Assembly: GCF_036248255.1 (NCBI RefSeq) | Contig: NZ_CP109178.1 | Coordinates: forward strand, 1,426,001 to 1,490,000 | Source of the DNA: Streptomyces sp. NBC_01717 | GTDB taxonomy: Bacteria; Actinomycetota; Actinomycetes; Streptomycetales; Streptomycetaceae | Direction of reading: 5' to 3' | Length of the DNA stretch: 64,000 bases | Shown here: positions 46,398 to 54,790 of the stretch, piece after piece | Numbering within the stretch: position 1 is the stretch's first letter | How the letters are laid out: the number at the start of each line of letters is the position of its first letter | The notes under the pieces: model-generated | Told to the model about the DNA's origin: nothing | The model's input: the letters and a program-made list of their open reading frames with translations, nothing else | Databases searched by the model: none | Translations under genes and position numbers: made by a program

Positions 46398-47168
46398 TCA
46401 GACGGTGGTGCCGATGCCGCCGTCGACGGGGATCACTGCGCCGGTGACATACGCCCCGGCCCGGCTGGAGAGGTAGATCGCCACGCCGGCCATGTCATCA
46501 GGGCGTCCGATCCGGCGCAGCGGTGCGGACTCGACCACGGCGTCGCCCTGTGCCTTCAGGGTGGCGGCCATCATCCTGGACTCGAACGGGCCGGGGGCGA
46601 TCGCGTTGACGGTGATGCCCTGCGGCCCGAGTTCCTTGGCCAGTACCCGGGTCAGGTGGTGCAGTCCGGCCTTGCTCGCCGCGTAGGAGTAGGTGGGCAG
46701 CGGGTTGACGTGCAGGCCGTCGATGGAACCCACGTTGATCACGCGTGCAGGGTCGTCATGGGAGCCGGCCTTGCGCAGCAGCGGCAGCAGTGCCTGGGTC
46801 AGCAGGAAAGGGCTGCGCAGGTTGAGGTCCATCACCTTGTCCCAGCCGCTGACCGGGAACTCGTCCAATGGCGCACCCCAGGTCGCGCCCGCATTGTTGA
46901 CCAGGATGTGCAGCCGCTCCTCGCGTTCGGCGATCTCCGCGGCGAGCCGGTGGCACTCCTCCTCCCGCGACAGGTCCGCGGGCAGTGCGTTCACCTCGCC
47001 GAGCTCGGAGAGCTCACGAGCGGCCTCGTCGCAGGCCGCCGCGTTGCGGGAACTGATGTAGACGCGGGCCCCGGCTGCGACCAGGCCGCGGGCGATCATC
47101 AGGCCGATACCGCGGGAACCTCCGGTGACCAGGGCGGTTTTGCCGGAGACGGAGAACAGTGAGGTCAC
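46398..47168 (-). CDS. Short-chain dehydrogenase/reductase
   Basis: 256 aa. TGGSRGIG cofactor motif (about residues 16-23), NNAGATWG, catalytic Ser in NVGSIDG, and YSYAASKAGLHHLT with Tyr/Lys. SSRN after beta-2 suggests NADP(H). Of the 3-oxoacyl-ACP/CoA reductase class. GTG start at 47168 with GGAG upstream. First gene of a two-gene unit with the acyl-CoA dehydrogenase, so it probably reduces or oxidises a 3-hydroxyacyl-CoA in the same pathway. Confidence 0.9.
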   Translation of the reverse strand: MTSLFSVSGKTALVTGGSRGIGLMIARGLVAAGARVYISSRNAAACDEAARELSELGEVNALPADLSREEECHRLAAEIAEREERLHILVNNAGATWGAPLDEFPVSGWDKVMDLNLRSPFLLTQALLPLLRKAGSHDDPARVINVGSIDGLHVNPLPTYSYAASKAGLHHLTRVLAKELGPQGITVNAIAPGPFESRMMAATLKAQGDAVVESAPLRRIGRPDDMAGVAIYLSSRAGAYVTGAVIPVDGGIGTTV

Positions 47169-47215
47169 GGCGGACTCCAGAGGCGGTGATCGGACGGGGG
47201 CGGGCTTCCAGGATA

Positions 47216-47231
47216 CTAAGCAGTCGCTTAG
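47216..47231. promoter_or_regulatory. TetR-type operator CTAAGC-AGTC-GCTTAG
   Basis: Perfect inverted repeat, arms CTAAGC/GCTTAG around AGTC, 48 bp upstream of the SDR start. This shape is common for TetR regulators of acyl-CoA metabolism operons. No such regulator is adjacent, so it would be encoded elsewhere. Confidence 0.6.
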
Positions 47232-47345
47232 AACGCGTCAACCAGCCCGTCCCGCCCCGTCACCGGCTGAGCGGGACTTGTCCGGCAGGCGGGCTGATCG
47301 GGGGAACGGCCGGTGTCGCGCATCGAGGTGCAGGGGTCGGGACTC

Positions 47346-47560
47346 CTACGGAGCAACTGCCCACGCTGGTCCTGGACTACGACTACGAACAGTTCTATCC
47401 GGGGCAGCCGCGCCAGATGTTCGACAAACTGACGTCCCCCAAGGACTACCTGAAGCTCACCGCGGCGACCGGCGCACAGCTGCACTGCTCCCCGATGGCC
47501 CCGCAGCAGCACTGCGAGGTCGTCTTCGACTGGCTGCAGGAAACGTTGCCCGGGCGCTGA
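47346..47560 (+). pseudogene. C-terminal remnant of an alpha/beta hydrolase
   Basis: About 70 residues ending at the stop 47560. LPTLVLDYDYEQFYPGQPRQ opens the cap-to-Asp region, and GAQLHCSPMAPQQHCEVVFDW carries what would be the catalytic-His end of a serine hydrolase of the acyl-peptidase type. The N-terminal nucleophile half is absent; upstream frame residues are low-quality sequence. It is a 5'-truncated relic next to a scarred mobile-element region. Confidence 0.6.
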
Positions 47561-47653
47561 CCGCGCGTGACGCGGCGTCGTGGACAGCGCTCGGCATGAC
47601 ACCGCTGCTTCGGCACCGAAAAGGGCCCCCCGCACGGCCCCCGCTCACGCGCA

Positions 47654-47677
47654 AGGGGCGCTCCGAAGAGCGCCCCT
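47654..47677. terminator. Hairpin next to the tRNA-like repeat
   Basis: Perfect arms AGGGGCGCTC / GAGCGCCCCT with a CGAA tetraloop, about 27 bp beyond the left tRNA 3'-end copy on the minus strand. It could terminate a former tRNA transcript. Confidence 0.5.
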
Positions 47678-47703
47678 CACCTGCGGAAAATTCCGACATC
47701 TCT

Positions 47704-47746
47704 GTCGGGACGACAGGATTTGAACCTGCGACCCCTTGACCCCCAG
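47704..47746 (-). repeat. Left tRNA 3'-end copy (att-like direct repeat)
   Basis: Read on the minus strand, 43 nt match the anticodon-loop-to-acceptor part of a proline tRNA, with a GGG anticodon context (CTGGGGGTCAAGG), T-arm GCAGGTTCAAATCCTG and acceptor end TCGTCCCGA. The 5' half is missing, so it is not a functional tRNA. Its first 30 bp recur exactly at 49675-49704. This is what a tRNA-targeting integrative element leaves. Confidence 0.7.
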
Positions 47747-48262
47747 GAGTGAGGGCCAGGCGGACTATCGTGACATAACAGACTAATCCTGCAGGCGAGT
47801 TGTGTGTGAGCGCCCAGCACGTTCGCTGCCGCGCACACCGCGTGGTCCCCAACTGGTCCTCAAATCAAGCACATGGCGGAGGCCATCCCGAGTCGACGGC
47901 AGACTACGAGGCGGCACTGACAGTCGGGCGGGATGGACGCTTCTCCCCCCAGGGCGTCGTCGCGACGTCCCTCGTCGCCGAGCAGGACGGCGAAGTTGAT
48001 CAGGCTCTCCGCAGCGGGCGAGTTCGCGTCGGAGGTCGAGGTTCTCGCCGTGGGCCTGTTCGGCGCTACGCGCCTTCGCTCCGCCGGCAGCCGCTCGACC
48101 GTCCATCACGCCAGGGTGTCCACTTTTCAACCGGCCTTGACGGCTGTTCCCCGCGGCTTCGGCCCGTCGCTCGATGCGAGTTCCGAAATCCACCGATGAG
48201 TACCGCAGGCTGGGCCTGTCTACCCCGTCGTACACCATCGAACCTCGGACTGGAGACCCACC
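47747..48262. other. Spacer with no supported gene
   Basis: About 500 bp right of the left repeat. It has no open frame with a good ribosome site. A GGTCCCCAACTGGTCC stretch near 47844 has a similar counterpart (GGTCCCCCCAGCTGGTCC) near 49590, inside the right repeat's flank. It is probably decayed element DNA. Confidence 0.35.
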
Positions 48263-48715
48263 ATGACCACTCCCGCACACGCCGGTCGCATGCTGTTCGT
48301 GAACATCCCCGTGGCGGACATCGAGCGCAGCAAGGCGTTCTTCGCGCAGCTCGGGTTCAGCTACAACCCGATGTTCACCGACGAGACCGCCGCCTGCATG
48401 CTGGTCGGCGAGCAAGCCTCCGTCATGCTGCTCAGCCACAAGACGTTCGCGCAGTTCGCGAAGCTGCCGATGGCCGATCCCACCACGCACACGCTGGCGC
48501 TCTACTGCTTCAGCGTGTCAGCCCGCGATGAGGTTGACGCGGTCGCTGAGGCTGCGCTCGCCGCGGGCGGCTCCGAGGCAGATGGCCCCGAGGACCACGG
48601 CTTCATGTACTCACGCAGCTTCTTCGACCTCGACGGCCACGGCTGGCAGGTCATGTGGATGGATCCGTCGAGCACCACGGACAGCTCGACTTCCAGCACG
48701 CCCGCGAGAACGTGA
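48263..48715 (+). CDS. VOC (glyoxalase/bleomycin-resistance fold) protein
   Basis: 150 aa. The N-terminus MLFVNIPVADIERSKAFFAQLGF and the C-terminal half DGPEDHGFMYSRSFFDLDGHGWQVMWMDP make a complete VOC domain with candidate metal residues His and Glu/Asp. It is related to small lactoylglutathione-lyase-like proteins; a biochemical role cannot be assigned. The last about 15 residues (after MWMDP) come from istB-derived DNA, so the native 3' end was replaced but the fold should survive. ATG at 48263 with a weak GGAGA ribosome site. Confidence 0.82.
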   Translation: MTTPAHAGRMLFVNIPVADIERSKAFFAQLGFSYNPMFTDETAACMLVGEQASVMLLSHKTFAQFAKLPMADPTTHTLALYCFSVSARDEVDAVAEAALAAGGSEADGPEDHGFMYSRSFFDLDGHGWQVMWMDPSSTTDSSTSSTPART

Positions 48716-48735
48716 TCCTGCTCGGACCCACCGGC
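48662..48735 (+). pseudogene. istB fragment, plus orientation
   Basis: In the +1 frame relative to the VOC tail, the translation reads GQLDFQHARENVILLGPTG, matching the segment of IS21-family IstB ATPases leading into the Walker A motif. It stops being IstB-like immediately at GPTG, before GKT. No start is present. Confidence 0.6.
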
Positions 48736-49057
48736 CCGAACAGGATCACGGACTCGCCGTCGTGAAGCCAGCACAGGGCGGCCAGGTCGCGGATCTGGGC
48801 GGCCGGTAGCGTCGGAGCTGCGTTGAAGTCGAAGCCTTCCAGGGTGGCCTGCTGCTCGAACTTCGCCTTGCACAGGCGGCGTTCGAAGGCGACGGTCTCA
48901 CCGTGGGCGATCTCGTCCTGGCAGAGGACCTGGAGGAAGTCGGGGTGGCCGAGTTCGCCGCCATGGGTCTGGGCGAGGCGGGCATCCAGGGTCTCCAGCA
49001 TCCCCGACAGCCCCAGCGTCTTGAGCGATTCACGCAGGGCGTGTCCATGCCACTCAT
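48728..49057 (-). pseudogene. istB (IS21 transposition helper) 5' part, frameshifted and truncated
   Basis: Minus-strand IstB N-terminal region: LRESLKTLGLSGMLETLDARLAQ to WLHDGESVILFGPVG, ending exactly where the Walker A GKT should follow. An ATG at 49057 gives MSGMDT but then shifts frame; one base lost near 49040 would restore it. The gene is therefore broken at both ends and inactive. It meets the plus-strand istB fragment head-to-head at about 48728-48740. Confidence 0.75.
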
Positions 49058-49247
49058 CGGACCGTCTCCTCGGCGGCTTCGCTGTGTCCCTGGTCATCGT
49101 GGTGCTCGGCCGGCGTCTGGGTGGGGATGTCGGCGGCGAACAGGCCCTCGGGCCCGTGCAGGAAGGCCGCCGCTCCGGCGTCCCCGCTGTCGGGTTCGGG
49201 GTCGGTCTCGGTGCCGGCGACCTGTACGCAATCTCCGACTGAGAACC
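49054..49247 (-). pseudogene. Probable istA 3' tail
   Basis: A reading frame without a start codon encodes about 60 acidic residues (including GPEGLFAADIPTQTPAEHHD). It stops at 49054, overlapping the istB ATG as ATGA, the usual istA-istB arrangement of IS21 elements. Identification rests on position and codon quality, not on a recognised motif. From about 49248 to 49615 I see no gene. Confidence 0.4.
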
Positions 49248-49615
49248 GTCAGCGAGAGCCCCGGCTGGACGGGGTGCCTGAGGCGGGTAAAGCGAGAACG
49301 CTGGTCGCACGCCGTCTGACCCCACACGGTCGTCACGACTGCACTACGCCACCTGGGACGGCCGCACCCCTCGACGGTGCTGTCCTGCCACCACGCCGGC
49401 ACACCGCGGCACCCGTCATTGGTCGGAACCCGGAACATAGTCACGAGCACAGGCCGCTGGCGACAGGGGCGTTGGATGGACGCGGCCGTACGGGCATCGG
49501 TCCGCGGAGGGCGGAAAGTACGCACGTCAACGCACCGCATGGCCCACCTTGACTGGGTCAATGTGTGCTTCACCCCAGCCAGGTGCACTGGTCCCCCCAG
49601 CTGGTCCCTGAAAAT

Positions 49616-49660
49616 GATCAAGGGGCCGTTTCAGATCTCCTCTGAAACGTCCCCTTGATC
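49616..49660. terminator. Very strong hairpin beside the right repeat
   Basis: A 19-bp stem with one mismatch (outer arms GATCAAGGGG / CCCCTTGATC, inner CGTTTCAGA / TCTGAAACG) and a 5-nt loop. It lies just past the tRNA-like copy when read on the minus strand, the expected place of a tRNA terminator. Confidence 0.65.
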
Positions 49661-49674
49661 TGCGACTTCGCAAA

Positions 49675-49704
49675 GTCGGGACGACAGGATTTGAACCTGC
49701 GACC
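49675..49704 (-). repeat. Right tRNA 3'-end copy (att-like direct repeat)
   Basis: A 30-bp exact copy of 47704-47733: T-arm and acceptor 3' strand of a tRNA read on the minus strand. Beyond 49704 the sequence no longer resembles a tRNA. Together with the left copy it brackets about 2 kb. Confidence 0.7.
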
Positions 49705-49886
49705 ACGGTGCATGCGCTGCCAGCCTCCTGACGTTCCCCGACCGACCTACCCGAAAGGGCCCCGGCACTGTGGAGTGGAAGAGCTGGGCAGACCAGCCCA
49801 CCCCATGCCCGAATGCGCGACTCAACCCCGACACGGCCCGCACAACCCCGAAACACTCACCCCGAGATCAGCCGGTGGATCCAGGC

Positions 49887-51116
49887 TCAGGCGCGGACGA
49901 AATCGAGCGGAACGGAACGGGTACCCCACTCGGCCCATATGGCCATTTCGGGAGATCCGGTGAGTTGGAAGCCGGTGCTGCGGGTGAGGGCCTCCTCCAG
50001 TGTCGTGATCATCATCATCCGGGCGAGGGGCGCGCCGGGGCAGCTGTGCGTGCCCCGGCCGAAGGAGATGTGCCTGGCGATGTTGGGCCGGTGCAGGACG
50101 AAGGCGTCTCCGTCGGGGAACACCCGGTGGTCCCGGTTCGCCGAGGTGTAGACGAGCGCCACGGGGTCGTCCTTGCGAATGAGCTGCTCTCCCAGCCTCA
50201 CGTCCTCACGCGCAGTGCGGGCCATGCCCCGGTAGGGCGAGTAGAGCCGGAGGAACTCCTCCACCGCGGCGGGAATGTCCTCGGGCCGGTCGCGCAGGTG
50301 ATCCTGCAGCTCCTGGTCCTTGCTCAGGTGCACGAACATGTTGCCGATGAAGACGCTGGGCGCCACCATCCCGGTGACGATGAGCTGCCGGACGCAGCCG
50401 AGCACCATCTCGGCGGGCAGTGGTGCGCCCTGGTACTCGGCGTCGAGCAGCGCGGCGGTGAGATCCTCCTCGGGATCGTGCGGATGGGCCCGTCGCTCGT
50501 CGATGACCGACTGGGCGATCTCGTACAGCCGTCGGCTGAGCTTCTTCACCGTCTCGTGGTCGAGGACCTGGATGGCGTCGACGTAGGTGCCGCTGACCTG
50601 CTTGATCAGGGTCGAGGTCTCGACGGACAGGTTGAAGAAGTGGGCGAAGACGTGGGCGGGGAACTGGTGCGCGTAGTCCTTGCACACGTCCGCCCAGCCC
50701 CGGTCGATGAGCGGGGCGAGGAGTTCGACTGCTGCGGAGCGGACCTTGGGGGCAAGGTCACGCATCTTCGGCGGGGTGAAGAACTTGTTGATGACGCGCC
50801 GGTACGCCATGTGGTCCGGCGGGTCGAGATGCAGCGGTGGCCGCACCCCGGTGAACGCGAACTTCGGTATTGCGTTCTGCTGTGACGTCGTGAAGTGCTC
50901 GATATCCGTGATCACCGAGAGCACTTCGTCGTAGCCCAGCAGCGCCCAGAACCCGCCGTACTCCTGGCTGCGGGCGATCGGGCAGCGGGCTCGCAGCCCG
51001 GCGAACTCCTCGTGGGCGCTGGTGAAGGTCTCCCCCGGCCGCACGGGATCGAAATCGTGGGCGTCGCGGCGGCTCTCGTCGGCGCTGGACTGGCTGTTGC
51101 GGGGGCAGTGGTTCAC
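49887..51116 (-). CDS. Cytochrome P450 (first of two)
   Basis: 409-aa bacterial class I P450. Heme loop SFGRGTHSCPGAPLAR with Cys359, ExxR as EEFLR near 287-290, and substrate-region HLDPPDHMAYRR near 96-107. The I-helix, which normally reads A/G-G-x-D/E-T, reads TGMVAPSVF (residues 248-256), so the acid-alcohol pair for O2 activation is absent. GTG at 51116 has a perfect AAGGAGGACC ribosome site; a frame to 51287 is not P450-like. No ferredoxin or reductase gene is adjacent. It is distantly similar to the P450 at 61270-62472, which has the same I-helix change. Confidence 0.92.
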   Translation of the reverse strand: MNHCPRNSQSSADESRRDAHDFDPVRPGETFTSAHEEFAGLRARCPIARSQEYGGFWALLGYDEVLSVITDIEHFTTSQQNAIPKFAFTGVRPPLHLDPPDHMAYRRVINKFFTPPKMRDLAPKVRSAAVELLAPLIDRGWADVCKDYAHQFPAHVFAHFFNLSVETSTLIKQVSGTYVDAIQVLDHETVKKLSRRLYEIAQSVIDERRAHPHDPEEDLTAALLDAEYQGAPLPAEMVLGCVRQLIVTGMVAPSVFIGNMFVHLSKDQELQDHLRDRPEDIPAAVEEFLRLYSPYRGMARTAREDVRLGEQLIRKDDPVALVYTSANRDHRVFPDGDAFVLHRPNIARHISFGRGTHSCPGAPLARMMMITTLEEALTRSTGFQLTGSPEMAIWAEWGTRSVPLDFVRA

Positions 51117-51443
51117 GGTCCTCCTTGAGGACAGGTTGGTGCGGAATCGGACGGGTCGAGGCAGGGCTCCGACTCGATACGCCGCACGACGGTCCCGGCT
51201 CAGGGGCCGACGCCGTCGGGTATCCCGGAGTGCGGCGCGCTGCCGGACGCACAGCGGTGGATCAGGCCGCACTCCATCGAACGTCATCCGTGGAGCCGGT
51301 TCGGGGACTCGCGAGCCGGCAGCGGCTCAGGTCGCCGGTGGTCCGGGACGGGGTCCGGTCGGGGCATTCGGACGCCGCGCCACCGCAGAGCAGTGCCGGT
51401 GGCTCGCCGGCACTGCTCTGGGTCGCCGTGCCATGTGTGCGCG
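51117..51443. other. Spacer between P450 and transporter operon
   Basis: 327 bp. Near its transporter end is the terminator at 51386-51420. Frames in the rest are Arg-rich and unsupported. A promoter for the minus-strand P450 should lie here, but I see no clear -35/-10. Confidence 0.4.
51386..51420 (-). terminator. Terminator of the ABC importer operon
   Basis: Perfect 14-bp arms starting CAGAGCAGTGCCGG, 7-nt loop, 23 bp past the last transporter gene on the minus strand. Confidence 0.7.
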
Positions 51444-52136
51444 TCACGGTGCCAGCAGGCGAAGCAGGTGGTCCCGAGCCTCCTCTGCGGCGGGTTCCTC
51501 GGCCACCAGGCGGCCGAGCTTCATGACCGCGACCCGGTCGCACACTCCCAGGGTCGCGTCGATGTTCTGCTCGACGAGCAGGATGCCGGTGCCGCGTTCC
51601 TGGCGTTCCCAGCGCAGGGCGCTGACCACGGTGTCCACCATCGACGGCTGCAGACCCGCGGTGACCTCGTCCAGGACGATGAGCGCGGGGTCGGCAAGCA
51701 GGGCGCGGGCAAGAACGAGCATCTTCTGCTCACCCCCGGACAGGGTGCCGGCGCGCTGACGCAGACGGGTGCCCAGGACAGGGAAGAGGTCGAGGACGGT
51801 CGATCGCCGCTTGGGGTCGATGCGCCCGGCTTTTGCGGCGACGATGTTCTCCTCGACGCTCAGCGCCGCGAACACCGGCTCGTCCTGCGCGCCATAGGCC
51901 ACGCCCCGGCGCACGGTCCGTTCCGGCAGCAGGCCGGTGATGTCCTCCCCACCGAGATGCACGGTGCCCGCCGTTGGCCGGATGAAGCCGAGGAGTGTCT
52001 CAAGCAGCGTTGTCTTGCCCATGCCGTTGCGGCCGACGACTCCGACGGCCTCGCCGTCACCGACGGTGAGATCCACCCCCCTCAGGACGGTGGCGGACCC
52101 GTAACCGGATTCAATGCCCTGTGCTGTCAGCTTCAT
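51444..52136 (-). CDS. ABC importer ATPase (LivF/UrtE type)
   Basis: 230 aa. Walker A GRNGMGKTT, signature LSGGEQKMLVLARAL, Walker B ALIVLDEVTAGLQPSMVD. The GLQPSMV stretch recalls the GIQPSII of urea-transporter UrtE. Fourth and last gene of the importer. Start is ATG at 52136 sharing its A with the previous stop, or GTG at 52139 (GTGA). Confidence 0.9.
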   Translation of the reverse strand: MKLTAQGIESGYGSATVLRGVDLTVGDGEAVGVVGRNGMGKTTLLETLLGFIRPTAGTVHLGGEDITGLLPERTVRRGVAYGAQDEPVFAALSVEENIVAAKAGRIDPKRRSTVLDLFPVLGTRLRQRAGTLSGGEQKMLVLARALLADPALIVLDEVTAGLQPSMVDTVVSALRWERQERGTGILLVEQNIDATLGVCDRVAVMKLGRLVAEEPAAEEARDHLLRLLAP

Positions 52137-53932
52137 CACGCCACCGTCCCGAGGTAGGCCTCGCGGACCACATCGGAGTTGCTGACCTCGGTGGGAGTGC
52201 CGTCCTCGATGATCCGGCCCTCGTGCAGCACGACAACACGGTCGGCGATCCGGTTGACGAAGTCCAGGTCGTGCTCGATGAGGATGATCGTCATACCTCC
52301 CCTTGCGAGGCGTTGCAACACCGTTCCTACGACTTCCCGTTCGTTGTGGGTGAGCCCGGCAGTAGGTTCGTCGAGCAGCAGCACCTGGGGGCGGGAGGCA
52401 ACCGAGGCGGCGATCTCCAGTCCCTGCTTGAGCCCGTGTGCCAGCGACGTGCCCTTCTCGTGGTCCCGCCCCTGCAGGCCCATGGCCTCAAGGACGTCGA
52501 GTACCGCTGGAGAGGTGGGGATGCGCCGGCTCCGTCGCCAGAAGGAAGGCAGTCTGCCTGCCTTGCGGGCGAGCAGGATCGTCTCGGCCGCCGAAAGGCT
52601 TTCGAACAGCTGCGGCGACTGGAACTTGCGGCTCACTCCCCGGCGCGCGAGGCGGTGCGCCGGGGGACGGCGGTCCACGCTGTGCGCGCCGAGGTCGTAG
52701 TGCACGGTGCCTCGGGCAGACAAGTTGCCATCGGCGAGGACGGACACCAGCGTCGACTTGCCGGCTCCGTTCGGGCCGACGACGCAGAGCAGTTCACCCC
52801 GCTTCACGTTCAGGTCCACACCACGCAGCACCTGAAGACTCCCGTATCCGAACTCAAGGCCGGAAACCGAGATGACGGGCGACGTGTCCGGGAGTGGTGC
52901 TGGCGGGGTGGTCTCGGGGACGATCTCGCGCTCGTCGGCCCGGGCACCTCCTCTCAGCAGCCGGCCGAACGCGCGGGTGAGCGGCGGCAGGATGCCGCTG
53001 GGCGTGAACACCACGACGAGCACGAACAGCAGGCCCTGGATCAGCGACCACTGCGTGGGGAAGCTCCCCGACAGGTGTGCCCCGAGCAGCTGCAGGCCGA
53101 TGGCGCCGATCACCGGCCCGATGATGGTGGCGCGTCCGCCGACTGCCACCCACACCATCATCTGCGTGGCGAACAGGAAGGTGAACAGGTCGGCGGCCAC
53201 CAGTCCGGTGGTGAGTGCCATCAGCCCACCCGCAAAGGCGGCCAGGCCCGCGCCGCCCATGAACGTCACGGTCTTGACGTTCTCCACGCTGTAGCCGAGG
53301 TAGCGGGTGCGGACCTCGTTGTCCCGGACCGCCCGCAACAGCAGGCCGACGTCGCTGCGGACCAGGATGAGCGCACCCGCGGTGACCAGCACGAGCGCCG
53401 CCAGGGTGAGGTAGTACCAGGCGCGGGTGGTGATCGTGAGGGGATTGAAGCCGAACAGTCCGTTCTCCCCACCGGTGACGGTGGGGAATTGTGAGTAGAG
53501 CGTGGTGGCAGCGGTGGTCAGGGCCAGGGTGACAACCGCGATGTAGAAGGGGGATCCCTTGGCCGAGAAGGCGAAGCGCCCCACCACGCCGGCGACCGCG
53601 GCGGCGATGACGATGCCGAGGAGCAGGGAGACGACGTAGCGCCAGGTCTCGTCCTGTACCGAGATGACAAGACCGGTGCTGTCGGTCGTCGTGGTCATGG
53701 CACCCACGGTGAGGGCGCCGATGCCGAACCACAGGGCATGTCCCAGGTCCGGCGCGCCGACGTAACCCCAGACGAGGTCGAGGCTGACGGCGGATATGCC
53801 GTAGATGAAGGCGACGGTGAGCAGGCCGACGTCGTAGTCACCGACGACCTGGCCGAGCACCACGAACACGAGCACGGCGACGAGTGCGCCGGCGGCCGGG
53901 AGTCGGCCGTTGAAGGTCAGGCGTGACGCCAT
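52136..53932 (-). CDS. Fused LivM-type permease and LivG-type ATPase
   Basis: 598 aa joining two subunits that are usually separate. Residues 1 to about 330 are a LivM/UrtC permease with 8-9 helices (SLDLVWGYVGAPDLGHALWFG, GLMALTTGL). A charged linker of about 25 residues leads to the ATPase (residues about 360-598): Walker A GPNGAGKST, signature-like LAHGLKQGLEIA, Walker B VLLLDEPTAGLTHNE. The signature departs from LSGGQ and resembles UrtD (LSHGQKQWLEIG). ATG at 53932; overlaps LivH by 16 nt and the next ATPase by 1-4 nt. Confidence 0.9.
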   Translation of the reverse strand: MASRLTFNGRLPAAGALVAVLVFVVLGQVVGDYDVGLLTVAFIYGISAVSLDLVWGYVGAPDLGHALWFGIGALTVGAMTTTTDSTGLVISVQDETWRYVVSLLLGIVIAAAVAGVVGRFAFSAKGSPFYIAVVTLALTTAATTLYSQFPTVTGGENGLFGFNPLTITTRAWYYLTLAALVLVTAGALILVRSDVGLLLRAVRDNEVRTRYLGYSVENVKTVTFMGGAGLAAFAGGLMALTTGLVAADLFTFLFATQMMVWVAVGGRATIIGPVIGAIGLQLLGAHLSGSFPTQWSLIQGLLFVLVVVFTPSGILPPLTRAFGRLLRGGARADEREIVPETTPPAPLPDTSPVISVSGLEFGYGSLQVLRGVDLNVKRGELLCVVGPNGAGKSTLVSVLADGNLSARGTVHYDLGAHSVDRRPPAHRLARRGVSRKFQSPQLFESLSAAETILLARKAGRLPSFWRRSRRIPTSPAVLDVLEAMGLQGRDHEKGTSLAHGLKQGLEIAASVASRPQVLLLDEPTAGLTHNEREVVGTVLQRLARGGMTIILIEHDLDFVNRIADRVVVLHEGRIIEDGTPTEVSNSDVVREAYLGTVA

Positions 53933-54756
53933 GTCAACCCCTCGGGTCGGATACGCAGGAGAACGACGGCGACCGCGATGACCGCCGTGGAGCTGTAGAT
54001 GGGGCTGGCCCAGTGCGCAAAGAGAATCTGCACCACCCCGAGGACGAGGCAGCTGGTCACGACCCCGGACAGCCTGCCGCCTGCGAGCAGCACCGCAAGA
54101 AATCCGGTGGCCACCAGAGAGAGCGCGTAGTTGGGGGTGACTGCCTGGGTGGGGCCCAGGACGGCGCCGGCGAAGCCGGAGAGCGCACAGCCGACGACGA
54201 ACGTGACGGCTCGGATGAGCGCGACCCGGATACCGAGCGCACGGGCGAGGTGCTGGTTGGACTGCACCATGCGAATGGTCAGGCCGACCCTGGTGAAACG
54301 CATCAGCACTGCCAGCGCCACGACCAGCGCGGCTGCCAGCAGGATCAGCATGAACCGGTAGGTCGGGTACGGCGTCCCGGCGAGGGACGTCGTCGTGGCC
54401 ATCGGCTGGCCGACCGCCTGGTTGTCGTGTCCGAATCCCAGCGTCAGGGCCTGAATGATGATCAGAGAGATGCCCCAGGTGGCGAGAATCGTCTCCAGGG
54501 GGCGGTCGTAGAGGCGTCGGATGACCAGGACCTCCACGACCAGCCCGGTGACCGCCGCGGCGGCGGCACCGGCCAGGATGCCCGTCCAGAACGGCCAGCC
54601 CGCCTGGTGCGCGATCACGGAGGCGTAGACGCCGACCGCCATGAAGCCGGTGTGCGCGAGGTTGATGACGTCCAGTACTCCCAGCACGATGGCCAGGCCC
54701 AGGACGACGATGGTCAGAATCCCGACTGCTGTCAGGACGTCGAGCAGGAGCGTCAC
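53917..54756 (-). CDS. ABC importer permease (LivH/UrtB type)
   Basis: 279 aa, about eight helices, with LDVINLAHTGFMAVGVYAS near residues 29-47 and GLTIRMVQSNQHLARALGI, the ATPase-docking loop. GTG at 54756 with an excellent AAGGAG site. Forms the channel with the fused permease. Confidence 0.9.
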   Translation of the reverse strand: MTLLLDVLTAVGILTIVVLGLAIVLGVLDVINLAHTGFMAVGVYASVIAHQAGWPFWTGILAGAAAAAVTGLVVEVLVIRRLYDRPLETILATWGISLIIIQALTLGFGHDNQAVGQPMATTTSLAGTPYPTYRFMLILLAAALVVALAVLMRFTRVGLTIRMVQSNQHLARALGIRVALIRAVTFVVGCALSGFAGAVLGPTQAVTPNYALSLVATGFLAVLLAGGRLSGVVTSCLVLGVVQILFAHWASPIYSSTAVIAVAVVLLRIRPEGLTWRHA

Positions 54757-54790
54757 TTGATTCTCCTTGAGGTCGTTGCCGAGCCGTCCG

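Noticed and set aside
47704..47780. Intact tRNA gene on the minus strand
   Set aside because: Only the 3' 43 nt fit a tRNA; the sequence upstream does not fold into D-arm and 5' acceptor.
47783..48490. 235-codon minus-strand frame opposite the VOC gene
   Set aside because: Mostly antisense to the VOC gene and low-quality Arg-rich elsewhere; no convincing start.
49675..49750. Intact tRNA gene on the minus strand (right copy)
   Set aside because: Similarity ends after 30 nt, so the anticodon arm and 5' half are absent.
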